From: Nematostella vectensis
Lineage: Eukaryota; Cnidaria; Anthozoa; Actiniaria; Edwardsiidae
Direction of reading: 5' to 3'
NCBI RefSeq assembly: GCF_932526225.1
Contig: NC_064037.1
Coordinates: forward strand, 11,762,203-11,826,202
DNA length: 64,000 nt
Both the position numbers and the translations under genes were made by a program. Every line of letters begins with the position of its first letter. Positions within the stretch are counted from its first letter, which is position 1. The notes beneath the pieces are model-generated. The model had not been told where the DNA came from. It was given only the letters and a program-made list of their open reading frames with translations, and did no database searches. Of this stretch, positions 39,113 to 49,749 are shown piece after piece.

Positions 39113-41120
39113 TTATACGGGAAACTGTTGACGGAGGATACCAAGGAAGGGATAGAAGGTACCCCTGTTAGAAGCGCGCCAGTCCCTCCAGGTCTGCTCG
39201 TCGAGGTAACTCTGGAGGTGCACCCTGCGAATCCCCCGCCGTTCTTTTACTGTGCTTTTAAGGCGGGACCATAAAGATTCGATGTTTTGGGTGTGTACAC
39301 CGGTTATCGGATCGACAAAATTGTACCGGTGTACAACAACCCCTTGATTGGCCACGACATTTGGCAATCGGGCCTGAAGGCGTCTATACGCCGCCCAATC
39401 ATCGGAATGGACCGTGGAGCCCGGAAGTAGCGCTCGTTGGATGATTGGGAGGAGCGTCTCGGCATCTCTCCGTGGAACAAGCTGGAAATATCCTCTGGAA
39501 GGGGAATAGGCGGTGGATAGCACGCCAAACACCCAATTTTCGCGCATTGGCGGTCTTCCACGGTTGTACTAAAATGGACAAAGAAAATAAAAAATACATG
39601 ACACAATTTATCGAATAAAATAAAACATAAATACCAGGTAAAAAAGGTTGTACTCCCCTTTTTATCTCAGAATTTTCATATCGCATCCCGGGTAATAATA
39701 AATAAATATCTTATATTAGTAGCTGTTAGGTAAGACATACCTTTGGCTTGTGGTTGAATCTGCTCTCGTCTATCTGGCAGACAATGCCGGGCCCTCCGAA
39801 TGGTATTACAGGGCGTCGTCGCAAATCTTCTGCGCAGATGTCTCTGATCCTAGCAGATATATGGCCCACAGCCCGTTCACTTACATCCCACATCTCTGCG
39901 GATGTCTTCTGTTTCAACTTTTTTGCCCAAGAATGAATTATGATGACAATTTTGGAAAGTTCAATTCTTGGGAACTCGGCGAAGAAGGATCCATTCCTCA
40001 CCGATGTCCTGCGATGACAGTTTGGACACCTCCTGTTTAATATGAAATTCAAAGTAAGCAACCACAACGATAATATTTTTGTTGGGGTTTGTGATCTATC
40101 TATTAGTACGAAGCCTGCTGCTATTTGTTTGGTATTTCTGGATTCATGTGACCAAATAGAGAGCTAGCCCGCGTGCAGCAGGAAATAAACCTTGGTTATA
40201 ACCGAACTATTCCACGATATATATTTCGCGACACTTTTAAAATCGCAAAATTAAAATGACGTCAAAATTAAGTGCAATAAGGTAGTACGTTACGCAGTCA
40301 AGCAGGGAGTAAAAATACCACAATAATGGGGAGAAAGGGTATTATTCTAAATGTGATGTGACCTTTCTACTTTCATCGCGTTGAGTATTTTATTTCAAGT
40401 TCCGAGTAGGTTATCAGCTCTACTCTGATTGTGGTCTATGGTCTATTCGCAATCAAGTTCGTTGCTCTTATTTTCTCGGTAGGATTGCTTGTGAGCGTTC
40501 GAAAATGTTGCTTCTTGATGAATTCTGTGAATTTTCAAGGCGAATATATATATATATTTTAAAATCCGGTTTGTACTAATCCAGTCCAGAAAAAGTTTGT
40601 CTGGATTAAGGCTGAATTCTAAATGGCAATGCACAGCAAATATGTTTCTTCTTTCTTCACAACCTTTATATTAGGTACGCACCCCTCTGAATACTTGGCA
40701 TAAATAAGTTAATAAATTTTCAATGAATAATTGCAATAGACAATAATCAATCGATAATTACTCACTAGTTTCATTGTTGTAGTTAGGTGATAATGCTTTT
40801 ACTAATCATATCAATTGTCGACAATTTTCAGATTTATCATTTGTACCTGGCATGTTGAAAATATAAAACATAGTCAATATATTTTTAAATTTACTAATTA
40901 TATCTTACCACTCTAGATCCCGTGCAATTGGGTTTCTATTTGTCACCAAAATAAATCCAATCCTCATTTGTATCTTGAGCTGGAGGAGGAACAGCCGAAG
41001 AGGTATAAGCAAGACTGTTGCAGGGAGGGCACACAAATCTGATATCTCACTCCAAAACTCTTGTGCTCTGGAGTATGAACTGCTTCTACCTAAAGAATGC
41101 ATTAAAGTAGAATCTTTCAT
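39113..41120 (-). CDS. Merlin/IS1595-type (ISXO2-like) transposase, 3 exons
   Basis: Minus-strand exons 41120-40909, 40032-39741 and 39568-39113 join in phase to 319 residues with no internal stop. Family landmarks are a zinc-ribbon-like start (CPNC, then RTSVRNGSFF), IVCQIDESRFNHKPK followed across the intron by YNRGRPPMRENWVFG (first catalytic Asp), TVHSDDWAAYRRL (second Asp), and VHTQNIESLWSRLKS (third acidic residue, Glu) with ESLW and RGIRR around it. Exon 3 alone covers the end of the catalytic domain. Exon 1 (MKDSTLMHSL to RDLEW) is less certain but ends at a GTAAGA donor and restores the frame. It sits just inside the left inverted end. The apparent integrity suggests fairly recent activity. 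Confidence 0.75.
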
Positions 41121-41475
41121 ACTTACAAGTTGAAAATGACAATTTCGTCCACGGCTTATATAACATAAATTTAGTTTTGTTCTAAGAATTTAACTTTCAT
41201 AGCTGTCAACTTCACTTTAGGAAAAACCTTGAGAAAATACAGTGAATGTATCAGAAGTACCAAGATGCAGGAGAATACAGTAAATGTATGGATATTTTCA
41301 ACAAATTAGGCTTGGGAAAAGGTTCGAAATCTTTGCCTGATCATTATCCTATTTTAGTCAAAAAAGGGTAGCACTGCACCCATGTATTTAAATCCTCTGA
41401 TGTTGTTACTATAACAGGTATATTATAATCTGCAATATTTACCTTGACGGTCCGTGTGAAGCTGGCGAGCTGACA

Positions 41476-42132
41476 CTACGAAAAGCCAAGGGCATAATTT
41501 CGTACACCGGCGGGGACTGAGCCCCACTCAGAGTAACAATCTGATGCAAATTTAGTAAGCTGAGATCTGTTAGATAGGAAATCTATTATCCAATTAACAA
41601 TACTAGCTGGAAGATTGCACTGGCTACGTAACTTTGTATCAAGTATACTATGATCTATAAGATCAAAAGCTTTACGATAGTCCAATAATAGAGTTCTCAC
41701 AGCGGCTCCATTACCATCAGTACTTGTCGACCAGTGATGTAACATGTTGATCAGCGCCATCGTATTTGATGATTGTGGGATAGCACCATACCCTCAGATA
41801 CTTTAGAAGAGAGAGAGAGAGAGAGATGCCTTTTTTAATGAGGGATTCACTTAATATCACAATGATAATGTACGCATGGCCCTAGAAACTACAGGCGTCA
41901 GTGATATTGGCCTTAGTTCTTTCTGGAGGTCAACTACTTGTTTCTTTTTGGGTAGAGGAGTTACGTCGGCCATCTTCCAAATGGAGGGAAGGCGCTGCTC
42001 TGCATAAGAGGTGTTCAGGATATCGGTGATGGGATACGACACAAGATCAGAGTATTCCTTAAGCAGCCAGTTGGGTATTCTATCCGGACCGCAGGCCTTT
42101 CTTGGGTTCAGTCTTTCTAACGCCTTCTGCAC
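41476..42132 (-). pseudogene. LINE reverse transcriptase fragment, broken
   Basis: Two minus-strand frames carry non-LTR reverse transcriptase motifs: LNPRKACGPDRIPNWLLKEY and RPISLTPVVSR in the first (42132-41857), then TLLLDYRKAFDLIDHSILD in the second (41760-41476), the motif with the first catalytic Asp. They are separated by a degenerate stretch with a GA microsatellite. The catalytic YxDD part, endonuclease and 3' end are missing, so it is a decayed partial insertion of CR1/L2/jockey-like type. Confidence 0.75.
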
Positions 42133-42700
42133 ACGTCAGACGTCACACGTCAGACACTGTCAGAAACAGGGGAGAGTGGAACTCCAGTGATACCCGCTCA
42201 AGAGGAATGGGTAACTTGTACTCTTCCAATGGCTCGAGCAGGGTTGAATTGGTGGCATTTGCTTGTTCGCTGGGAGGCATGTTCTTCGATATTCCTTCGA
42301 TGTTGATCTGGCTAGCCAGATACAGTACAATTCTACGAGAAAAGCCCAGACGTCACCCTCGACCGCATGCCCCTCTGTCCAGCCTGTCTTTGAAGGGTAA
42401 AGTAAAGCTGAAGCATCACTCTCTGCCACTTTGCATTTCCTTCGGCAAAACCGTTGAATCAGGGGCCACCAAAAATTCCCTTGGATAGTTGTCGATGAAT
42501 ATATCCGTGCATGATTGTGTGTTGCCTTTCAGGAACTCCAGCACTGGGCCTATCAACGTGTACTCGGAGGAAAAACGTAAGGGCGCTTCATCTCTTCGAG
42601 GACCAAGTCATGTCCTACGCAAACACGTTTACTCCGAGTGAACCCGGAACGTGTATGGTGTGAAGTGCGGGATGGTTTCCCCGCATTTTCCGTCATGGTG

Positions 42701-44556
42701 TTAGAATCTAGCAGGAGTGTAGGTCGATGTCTCTTGTTGTACCAGCTTCCACACTCTAGACGCTAGTTTGCGATCCCCTGCTGACAATCTACGCGATGGG
42801 GTGTCAGCTGGATTGATGAGAGTCGGAACATAGCGGAGCTGTACATTTAATTCGATTGTCGAGAAGAACAGTTCTTTAAGAGCCACGTTGAGGGCGTGGC
42901 TACGACTCCCTTGGTTACTCCAAGCATAGACGACCGCTTGGTTATCCACCAACATTCCAACACGTGCGTTTCTCAAATGACTGCTAAATGCGCGCAAAAC
43001 ATGATTGACCGCTCTAGCTTCCTAGGTTGCAATGTCGAGGGGCATTTCCTCCACTCCGCTGTCCAGTAGTCGGACGTCTCCAGGAGAGGGGTAAGTAATA
43101 AGACGACTCCACCCCAACCAGAGAGAGAGGTGCCGACGCCAGTTGCACCTGCCTCTCATCACGCCATGGCAGTGGTTCATCCCATCATTCAAGGAATAAC
43201 CAGTGGCTATTTCCTCTCTTTCTGGGCGTCAAGAAGGACTTCGATAGTCCCAAGAAATATCCAAGCCGTAGCAAGTGGAAAGCCAATTGGAAAATCGCCG
43301 ACTGAGCCACCGCCAAGTCTCGTTGTTGATTAGTACCCAGGCTCTCGTACGCTCCCGATCAAGGCGGATTCTAAATTTGCCATTGTGTCTGTCATCGATG
43401 TACAGTAGACACGGGATCCCGAGTGATCTGAAGTAATTAGATGCCAAAAGTATCGTGGTGTGGTACACATATGGTGAGTTCCAACCAAACGGATTGTATT
43501 GTATACAAAGTATCACCCGCCCCACTGGATGCCAAAGAAGCGGCGACTGGCCTCGGTTGGGAAGAGGTGATCGTAGCCGGATTTGTCGTCGAGAACAGTT
43601 TGAAAGGCATCCTTGGAGATTATTGACGTTGAGACAGTTGACGTTGTTCGAGAATATTCTGTGCGGGAGGCGGTCCAAATAATAGCTTTTCCCTTGAAGT
43701 GTCGAAAATACGGGAAAATAGATACTTTTCCCGAGATCCATTGCAATACCTGGTCACGGCGTTCAGGTGGGGTGTTTTTAGCAATTTTTCCCCAGTGCCC
43801 AAAATGCTCATGCAATTCTCCGGCCACGAAGCTATTCGGGTATCGAAAAACCAAGTCTTCGACTCCCTTTTTTTCTACTAAGGTACTGGGTCCGGTAACT
43901 GTTTGCTCCATCTGAGTGTCAGCAGCCATCTCTCTGCTGGCTTGCAAGGGGTTTCCTTCAATATTATCCACTGATCCGTTCTTCTATGAATAAATGGGGC
44001 AGAAAACCCCGTACCAGCCAGCAGAGAGGCGGCAGTCCTGACCCAATATCACCGGGAGGCTTTTTGTAGCCATTTTTCAAAACTCCCATCTCTCTGTGGC
44101 TTCAAAAATCTGAGACTATATGAAAAATTCTGAGACCAGTAAACCTTGGCTAAATGGTGTTAATGGTGTTATACCCACCCAAACAAGACCAAAAATAATT
44201 TTTCTTTTATTTTGTTTTGCTTTATTAATTAACACACGATTGAAGTAAGTATATTAGATACATATCATCGTTCGGCGTTAATCTGGAAGTCTGTGGGCCC
44301 TCTCTGGGGGATTGGTATGGGGTCCGGCGTTGCGCTCTCCCCCGCTCCATACACCTAGATATGAAATGCCCTGTCTTGTTGCAATAGTAGCATCGAGCCG
44401 CGCCAGGGCTCTAGTTACTCCTTGCCTGTTTTCTGGATGGTCCTGTACGAAAAGAATCCTAAACCTTTGCCAATTGCGTTTCCCCATTGCTTTCTCCACT
44501 TTGGCGACCGCACCGAAGGCCGCTTGATGGTCTTTATCACCAAGGAGCCTCAGCAT
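42701..44556 (-). pseudogene. DIRS-like retroelement remnant (Gag knuckle, RT, RNase H)
   Basis: Reading on the minus strand there is a CCHC zinc knuckle (CYYCNKTGHFISRC, about 44392-44351), then a reverse transcriptase in shifted frames. DDKSGYDHLFPTEASRRFFG and FGIQWGG lie at about 43580-43510, PFGWNSPYVYHT follows, and LLYIDDRHNG carries the catalytic YxDD equivalent at about 43400. The RNase H-like segment (MLVDNQAVVYAWSNQGSRSH ... VPTLINPADTPSR) spans 42997-42701. These motifs are typical of DIRS/Ngaro elements. I did not find the tyrosine recombinase; frameshifts and stops show it is non-functional. The Gag part could come from a separate element. Confidence 0.7.
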
Positions 44557-44889
44557 TAAAGAGCGGAAGTACTCTTTTGGGGTAATCTTAACCCGAACCG
44601 TCTGGACTTCTCTCCTTCTTTGTCTCTTGCCACATTCTGCAATGTTTCTAGCATTTCAAGAGCCTAATGCTTGTTAAATTCTGAGACCGGCCTTTGCGCG
44701 TAGTAGATTGCTTTCCTCTTCAACGCTGAAGTCACTCAGCAAGTTCTGGAAGTCTTTCTTCAACTTCTTTAAAGAACAATAAAGATAGATGTTATGAACA
44801 TTGAAAATACAAAAAAGAACGTTGATTTAAATTGAACGGATTAGATAGTTTAGACAATTGTTTAGTTGAGTTACCACGGCTTCCTCTGT

Positions 44890-45375
44890 TTTGAGCACAG
44901 CCGCCCTTTCCTATGATTAGACTGATAAGATTTATTGTAGTTTACGCATTTCCCTTTGAGTAAGAGTTTAGGAATGAGGCTCGTCCTACTTTAGGACACG
45001 TCCCACCTGCCTATAAATTATAGTACCCATTTAGCAATCTTTAAGAGTTGAGCAGAGAAACCGAAGAGAGAAGAGTTGAGTTGAGAGCCAGAGAAGCAGA
45101 GTTAGAGAAGTCAGAGTAAAGTTTGAAGAGTTACAAGCTTACTTGGAGTTGTATTTCTTTAATCCCCGGAGACGAGATCAGACGTAAGTTGAATTTGTAA
45201 ATATTAATTTAGCCTTTTTGCGATTTACAGAACTGCCTGTAGTCCTTTGGTTTTTATCCTAAATTTGTGAATTGTTAATTACTTCATAGTTATCACCGCA
45301 TGTGTTCGATAGTTGGACGAGTTGATTGTAATAAACGCTGTTAAATCAAGCTTGGATGACTGTTCTACACTGTGG
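44890..45375 (+). mobile_element. Possible solo LTR
   Basis: About 480 bp contain, in order, a TATAAATTA box (near 45012), a purine-rich leader, a GTAAGT-like site and AATAAA (about 45331), ending near TGTTCTACA. This promoter-plus-polyadenylation layout resembles a long terminal repeat in plus orientation. No partner copy or target duplication was identified, so this is tentative. Confidence 0.3.
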
Positions 45376-45589
45376 TTGACACTAAAACGAGCCCACTGCA
45401 CACTTCCCACAAGTAGCTGCTTTGGAACCGCTTACAATAGACTAAGACGTGTGTTACGCATGATGCGTCTCGATTCCATCTAGTGCTCGGCGGATAATAA
45501 CAGAATACTGGCATAGCAATTAATGCCCGAACTTACGACGCTAGCAGGCCCCACTCGCTCATTAAGCCGTCACATTCGTTACAGGAGCC

Positions 45590-45945
45590 CCGAGGGTGTT
45601 CCACGTGGGCTGTACAATAAACATACAATCGAAAATGGTAAACCCGGACCCCATTTTAAAACACACCCGAAAGACCCCATAAAAAATGTACAGACGTACC
45701 CCCAAGCGATCCACGCAGACCCCATTAAGAGTGTACAGTCGTGCCGTGGAAAGAAACGGTCCACGCGGACCCCATAAGAGCGTACACACATACCCCGCAA
45801 ACGGTAGACGCGGACCCAATAAAAAAGTACACACGTATTTCGCAAACGGTGGACGCGGACCCAATAAAAAAGTACACACAGACCCAGTAAACGGTAGACG
45901 CGGACCCAATAAAAAAGTACACACGTACCCAGCAAACGTGGCCCC
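45590..45945. repeat. 45-bp tandem repeat inside the element
   Basis: A unit containing CGGTAGACGCGGACCCAATA followed by AAAAAGTACACACG repeats about 4 clear times, with more diverged copies upstream (CCACGCGGACCCCATAAGAG). The period is a multiple of three and leaves long open frames on both strands; I regard these as artefacts of the repeat. Confidence 0.75.
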
Positions 45946-46668
45946 CGGCACAGGAGGAACGGGCAACACTCCTGTTGTTGGGGTATTAAAGTTGCCTACT
46001 AGAGTTGATGTATTCTCGCAAGGCAAAGCGTATGCGAGAAAAAGTTACAGGCCATAGATTCTGGAGTAGATTACATCAGGGCATTGAAATGTTTTCCTTT
46101 GGCGCAATAAATTGATGCGAAACGGATTGGGAAGAGAGCTGTTGAGAGATGGAAAGTTCGGATCCGAATGATCTAAAAAAGTGGGATATCAGTGAGAATA
46201 ACAGTCCATAATTATGGACCTGATGAAGTATGTGAGACAGTCTGAGAGGTAGGTTGATGGTGAGAATGATGTGAGTGGGGCTGACTTGGGCAAGAAAGAA
46301 CACTTTTGTAATAATCGTCGCAATTTGTCATACCTGTCGCAATTTTAATAAAATTGACGGAATTTGTTATAACTGATGAAATTGTGAAATTCTATGAACA
46401 GGCATAATGAATAACATTTGCATAATCTTCTATGATATTTTTCTTGTTTAATTTTTGTTAGTGACTCGAAATTCTCAGGCGAGTACACAGGGGGGAGCGC
46501 AGGGTGCGCGCGAAACCCCCCCCCCCCCCCTGGCAGCTAAAAAGTGGGTCATTTCTTATAAAGGAATCTTCAAATACTATTCTGGTCTGATTCTGGTAAG
46601 AATTATGGAGTACACCTGTATATTATGATGATACAAAGCCATGGAAAAGAACACCAAAACCTTTATAG

Positions 46669-47020
46669 AGATTATGCAGATCCCATCCATTGACATCTTA
46701 AGCCAGCTAAAAGGAGAACCAAACAATTTCCAGGCACTGATGGGATCCAAGGGTTCAGATTAAAGCGTTTTACGAACTTGCGAGCCTTAATTCCTGCACC
46801 CAGGCAGGAAAAGTACCAGAATGGTAGTCGAGGGGAGACCAATCCACATCATGAAGGAAAAGAACAAAGGAGTTTTGGTTGGGAACATCGCCTGCCTCAA
46901 CCTCCGTCTGGGGAAACTCTTAACTGGCATCTTTGCAGAAAGGGTCCACGATACCTTTCTGTAAACAACCTTTTGCATGATAAACAAAAAGTTTGCCGCG
47001 AAAGCGCTAGAGGTACGAAG
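46669..47020 (+). pseudogene. Second LINE reverse transcriptase fragment, plus strand, degenerate
   Basis: Using shifting frames, the plus strand reads KVPEW, then VEGRPIHIMKEKNKGVLVGN, LRLGKLLTGIFAERVHDTFL and NNLLHDKQK. This is the conserved stretch of R2/NeSL-like non-LTR reverse transcriptases around VPEWMVEGRT and LLTGI...NNLL.EQKGC. Stops and frameshifts interrupt it. It is in the opposite orientation to the LINE at 41.5-42.1 kb, so it is a separate insertion. Confidence 0.55.
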
Positions 47021-47968
47021 GACCATCTTTCTGTATAAAAGCTGTTTTGAAGAGCAATGAACGAAGGAAGACAAATCTATGCATGGAATGGGTGGAGATT
47101 TAACAAAGCTTATGAATTTGCTACCCACTCTTGGGTAGTTAAGTGCCTAGGAATAGGTGAGCATGCCCGGGAGAGGGACTTCGAGAAAAACAGACGGATG
47201 TGCTCGAGAGCAAAATCAGTTTTTACCCTAAGGGATAGGGGCATTAAGGGCGTGGTAAACAAAACTTCTTACCCCTAAGAGATAGCACATTGGGTAGGAA
47301 TTTTTAACCCTAAAAACAATGCCCGTTTTAATTCGCTGACGTACCCTGTATTCTATGTTACCGACAATAAAGCCGGAAGTATCAACCGATCAGATGACTT
47401 GTGGTTTATTGTAGAATACGTTTCGAGCGGAAGGGCAACTATTTTGTGAGACACCCTAAAAGATAGCAGCATCGGAAAAAATCCTAAAACACCCCCCCAA
47501 GAGATAGCATAGAAGACAGGTCGATCTCCTCCGTCTACTTTTCTGGAGAGCCCCCCCCCCCCCCCCCACCGGAGAGCATGCCCACTTGGAAAACTAATTT
47601 GTATACCAACAACCAACTTACAGAATCAGTCAGTATAAAAAGAAGTATTTTCCAAGGTGATTCTTTCTCGCCACTTCTTTTTGTCATCACCATGTTTACA
47701 ATGGTGCGCTCATAAATGATTTCTCTCCTTTTTTTATGCATTTTAATGTTCCTCTTCACAGTTCTTGATCCCCTTAGACAGATTAGGGAGGATCGGATGG
47801 GGATCCAGGACACCGTTGTCGCGTAATCCTCCCCTTTCTTTGCGGCGTTTAGCTCGGCCAGCCTACTATGGTATCTCTCACATTCCTCGCCCATTCCTCC
47901 GGTGGTGGTGGTTGAGGTGGGGGGATCCAGGTGGGATATGGTCCTTGTGGATCCGTCCTTGTTAGAGG

Positions 47969-49337
47969 CATTTTGTTTTTACCCGATAACGCTTCATCGG
48001 GTATTTATATTTTCTTTTACCCGATAACCTGATAACGCTTTATCGGGTATTTATATTTTGTTTTACCCGATAACGCTTTATCGGGTATTTATATTTTGTT
48101 TTACCCGATAACCTGATAACGCTTTATCGGGTATTTGTATTTTGTTTTACCCGATAACGCTTCATCGGGTATTTATATTTTGTTTTACCCGATAACGCTT
48201 TACCGGGTATTTATATTTTGTTTTACCCGATAACCTGATAACGCTTTATCGGGTATTTGTATTTTGTTTTACCCGATAACGCTTCATCGGGTATTTATAT
48301 TTTGTTTTACCCGATAACGCTTCATCGGGTATTTGTATTTTGTTTTACCCGATAACGCTTCATCGGGTATTTATATTTTCTTTTACCCGATAACGCTTCA
48401 TCGGGTATTTATATTTTCCTTTACCCGATAACCTGATAACGCTTTACCGGGTATTTATATTTGAAATAACTTTTACCCGATGAAATGTTACCGGGTATTA
48501 TGCTTTTAATCTACTCCAAATTCATCGGGTATTAATAACCTTTACCAGATACCTTTTATTTATACCTGGTGGTCCTAAAGTCCAATTGATCCGTTATTTT
48601 TTGGCATGTTTGTTTTCGGTGAATGAAAGACCTATCATATCATGAGATCATGCCGGGGTGTACGCACGACTACATGAGGAAATTCAAAACTCACATAATA
48701 TTGCTTTCACATCCTCTTAATATTTTGCATTGGTAGTAGAAGGGTTGTTCGAATGTATTACTCAGTGTGCTTTTGTCATTCCATCTTCTCGGCCAAACCG
48801 GCTGCCTAAAATGTGTCGGTAAATATTCGCTCGTGTGAACAAGGATTTCGTGGTGAAATACATGTTTGGTTGTCAGATGAATATTAATTTTTAGGGGTGA
48901 TGTTTACCGGAAATGAGATTTATAGTGCCGGAGTCATGTGTCGGAACCGCAAAATGTTAAGAGCGTGATGGAAGGTCAAAAGTTTGGTTGATCTGAGCAA
49001 AGCTGTGCTATGTTTATGCTATATTCCTTTCAGTAGCAATTTAAAGTTGTGTATTTGTTTTGGATTCTGTTTATGGGTTTAACGCCGGGTAATGTAATAA
49101 ATAGAAGTATTGTGTTGGAATTTAATATTTTTAAGTTACGTTGTTTAGAAATCGAGCCGCTGTTAACCTTTATTATGCTTCAAGAATTGCAAGTATTTCT
49201 TCTGCTTTCCCTTTGTCCATTACTGCAATTCCTTGGGGTTGATTTCGGGGACCCCTCGGTATCGTTTCGGGTCCGAGGATCAGTTGGGGTACTTTTGGGG
49301 ATCATTTCGGGTCCTGGGATCGTTTCGGGTCCTGTAC
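47969..49337 (-). repeat. Right inverted end of the 12.1 kb element
   Basis: This is the mirror of the left end: about a dozen units of TACCCGATAACGCTTCATCG plus GGTATTTATATTTTGTTT (47971-48470), then the stretch matching 37630-37760 in reverse (GGTCCTAAAGTCCAATTGAT), and finally CGGGTCCTGTAC at the outer edge. The minisatellite copy number differs from the left (about 12 versus 19), so the arrays have changed independently since insertion or differ by recombination. Confidence 0.85.
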
Positions 49338-49434
49338 AAAACTAGCAATTGCCCTCTCATTAAGTACCTGAGTATCCTCAACTATCAATGACTGGAGTTA
49401 ATGCTTGATGTATGCAAGGATTCAGTAAGGAGAT

Positions 49435-49440
49435 AATAAA
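49435..49440 (+). promoter_or_regulatory. AATAAA, candidate original polyadenylation signal of CSN5
   Basis: AATAAA occurs 92 bp beyond the right flank duplication of the 12.1 kb element. With the element removed it would lie about 205 nt after the CSN5 stop codon, a normal 3' UTR distance. The 113 nt left between the stop and the insertion contain no AATAAA. Confidence 0.4.
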
Positions 49441-49482
49441 AAGTGAGTGAATGCGAACTGAGAATCCTATGTATGTATTGGG

Positions 49483-49749
49483 TTGGTTTTAAGAGAGCAA
49501 AATTACTCAACAAACAGGTCATACGGTAGAAGGGAGCTTCTGGCACAAAACCGTCAAGGTTGGCGCCGTGTCATTCGAAACGGTGCTGCGGCATGCGAGG
49601 CAAATTGGACAGCTGCCGCAGAGGAGCGTAGAGCCGCCAGAAAGTCTCAAGATCCCAAAGCTGCAACAATACCATGCCCTCAGTGCCCCAGGCTTTTCCG
49701 TGCACAGATTGGCCTTATTAGCCATCTGCGCACCCACAAGCGTCCTTAG
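49483..49749 (+). pseudogene. C-terminal fragment of a LINE polyprotein with C2H2 finger
   Basis: The frame ends in NRQGWRRVIRNGAAACEAN ... AAAEERRAARKSQ, then PCPQCPRLFRAQIGL and SHLRTHKRP before the stop. This zinc-finger tail (CPxC...HLRTH preceded by a W-R-rich helix) is a recurrent C-terminal end of animal LINE proteins. No reverse transcriptase precedes it, so it is most likely a 5'-truncated insertion. Confidence 0.5.

Larger units (their letters stand above)
37209..49337. mobile_element. 12.1 kb transposable element with long inverted ends and 6-bp target duplication
   Basis: Both ends are inverted copies starting GTACAGGACCCGAAA, and each is flanked directly by AAAACT (37203-37208 and 49338-49343). 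The outer 120-140 bp match, and the inner 0.8 kb of each end also matches, including a palindromic minisatellite; the stretch between these did not align by eye. Inside the left end lies an intact Merlin/IS1595-type transposase on the minus strand, which I take to be the element's own gene. The interior also holds LINE and DIRS-like fragments and an LTR-like sequence, probably later nested insertions. Known Merlin elements are usually short with 8-9 bp duplications, so the pairing of this transposase with these ends is inference. Confidence 0.72.

Noticed and set aside
39748-40040. Plus-strand frames of 62 and 96 codons
   Set aside because: They are antisense to the transposase exon that carries the CPNC and IDES motifs.
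45562-46057. Overlapping long frames on both strands (up to 154 codons)
   Set aside because: They come from a 45-bp tandem repeat; composition is repetitive and no homology is recognised.
37209-49337. Polinton/Maverick element (long inverted ends, 6-bp duplication)
   Set aside because: Ends do not begin with AG, and I see no polymerase B, packaging ATPase or capsid genes; the transposase is IS1595-like.
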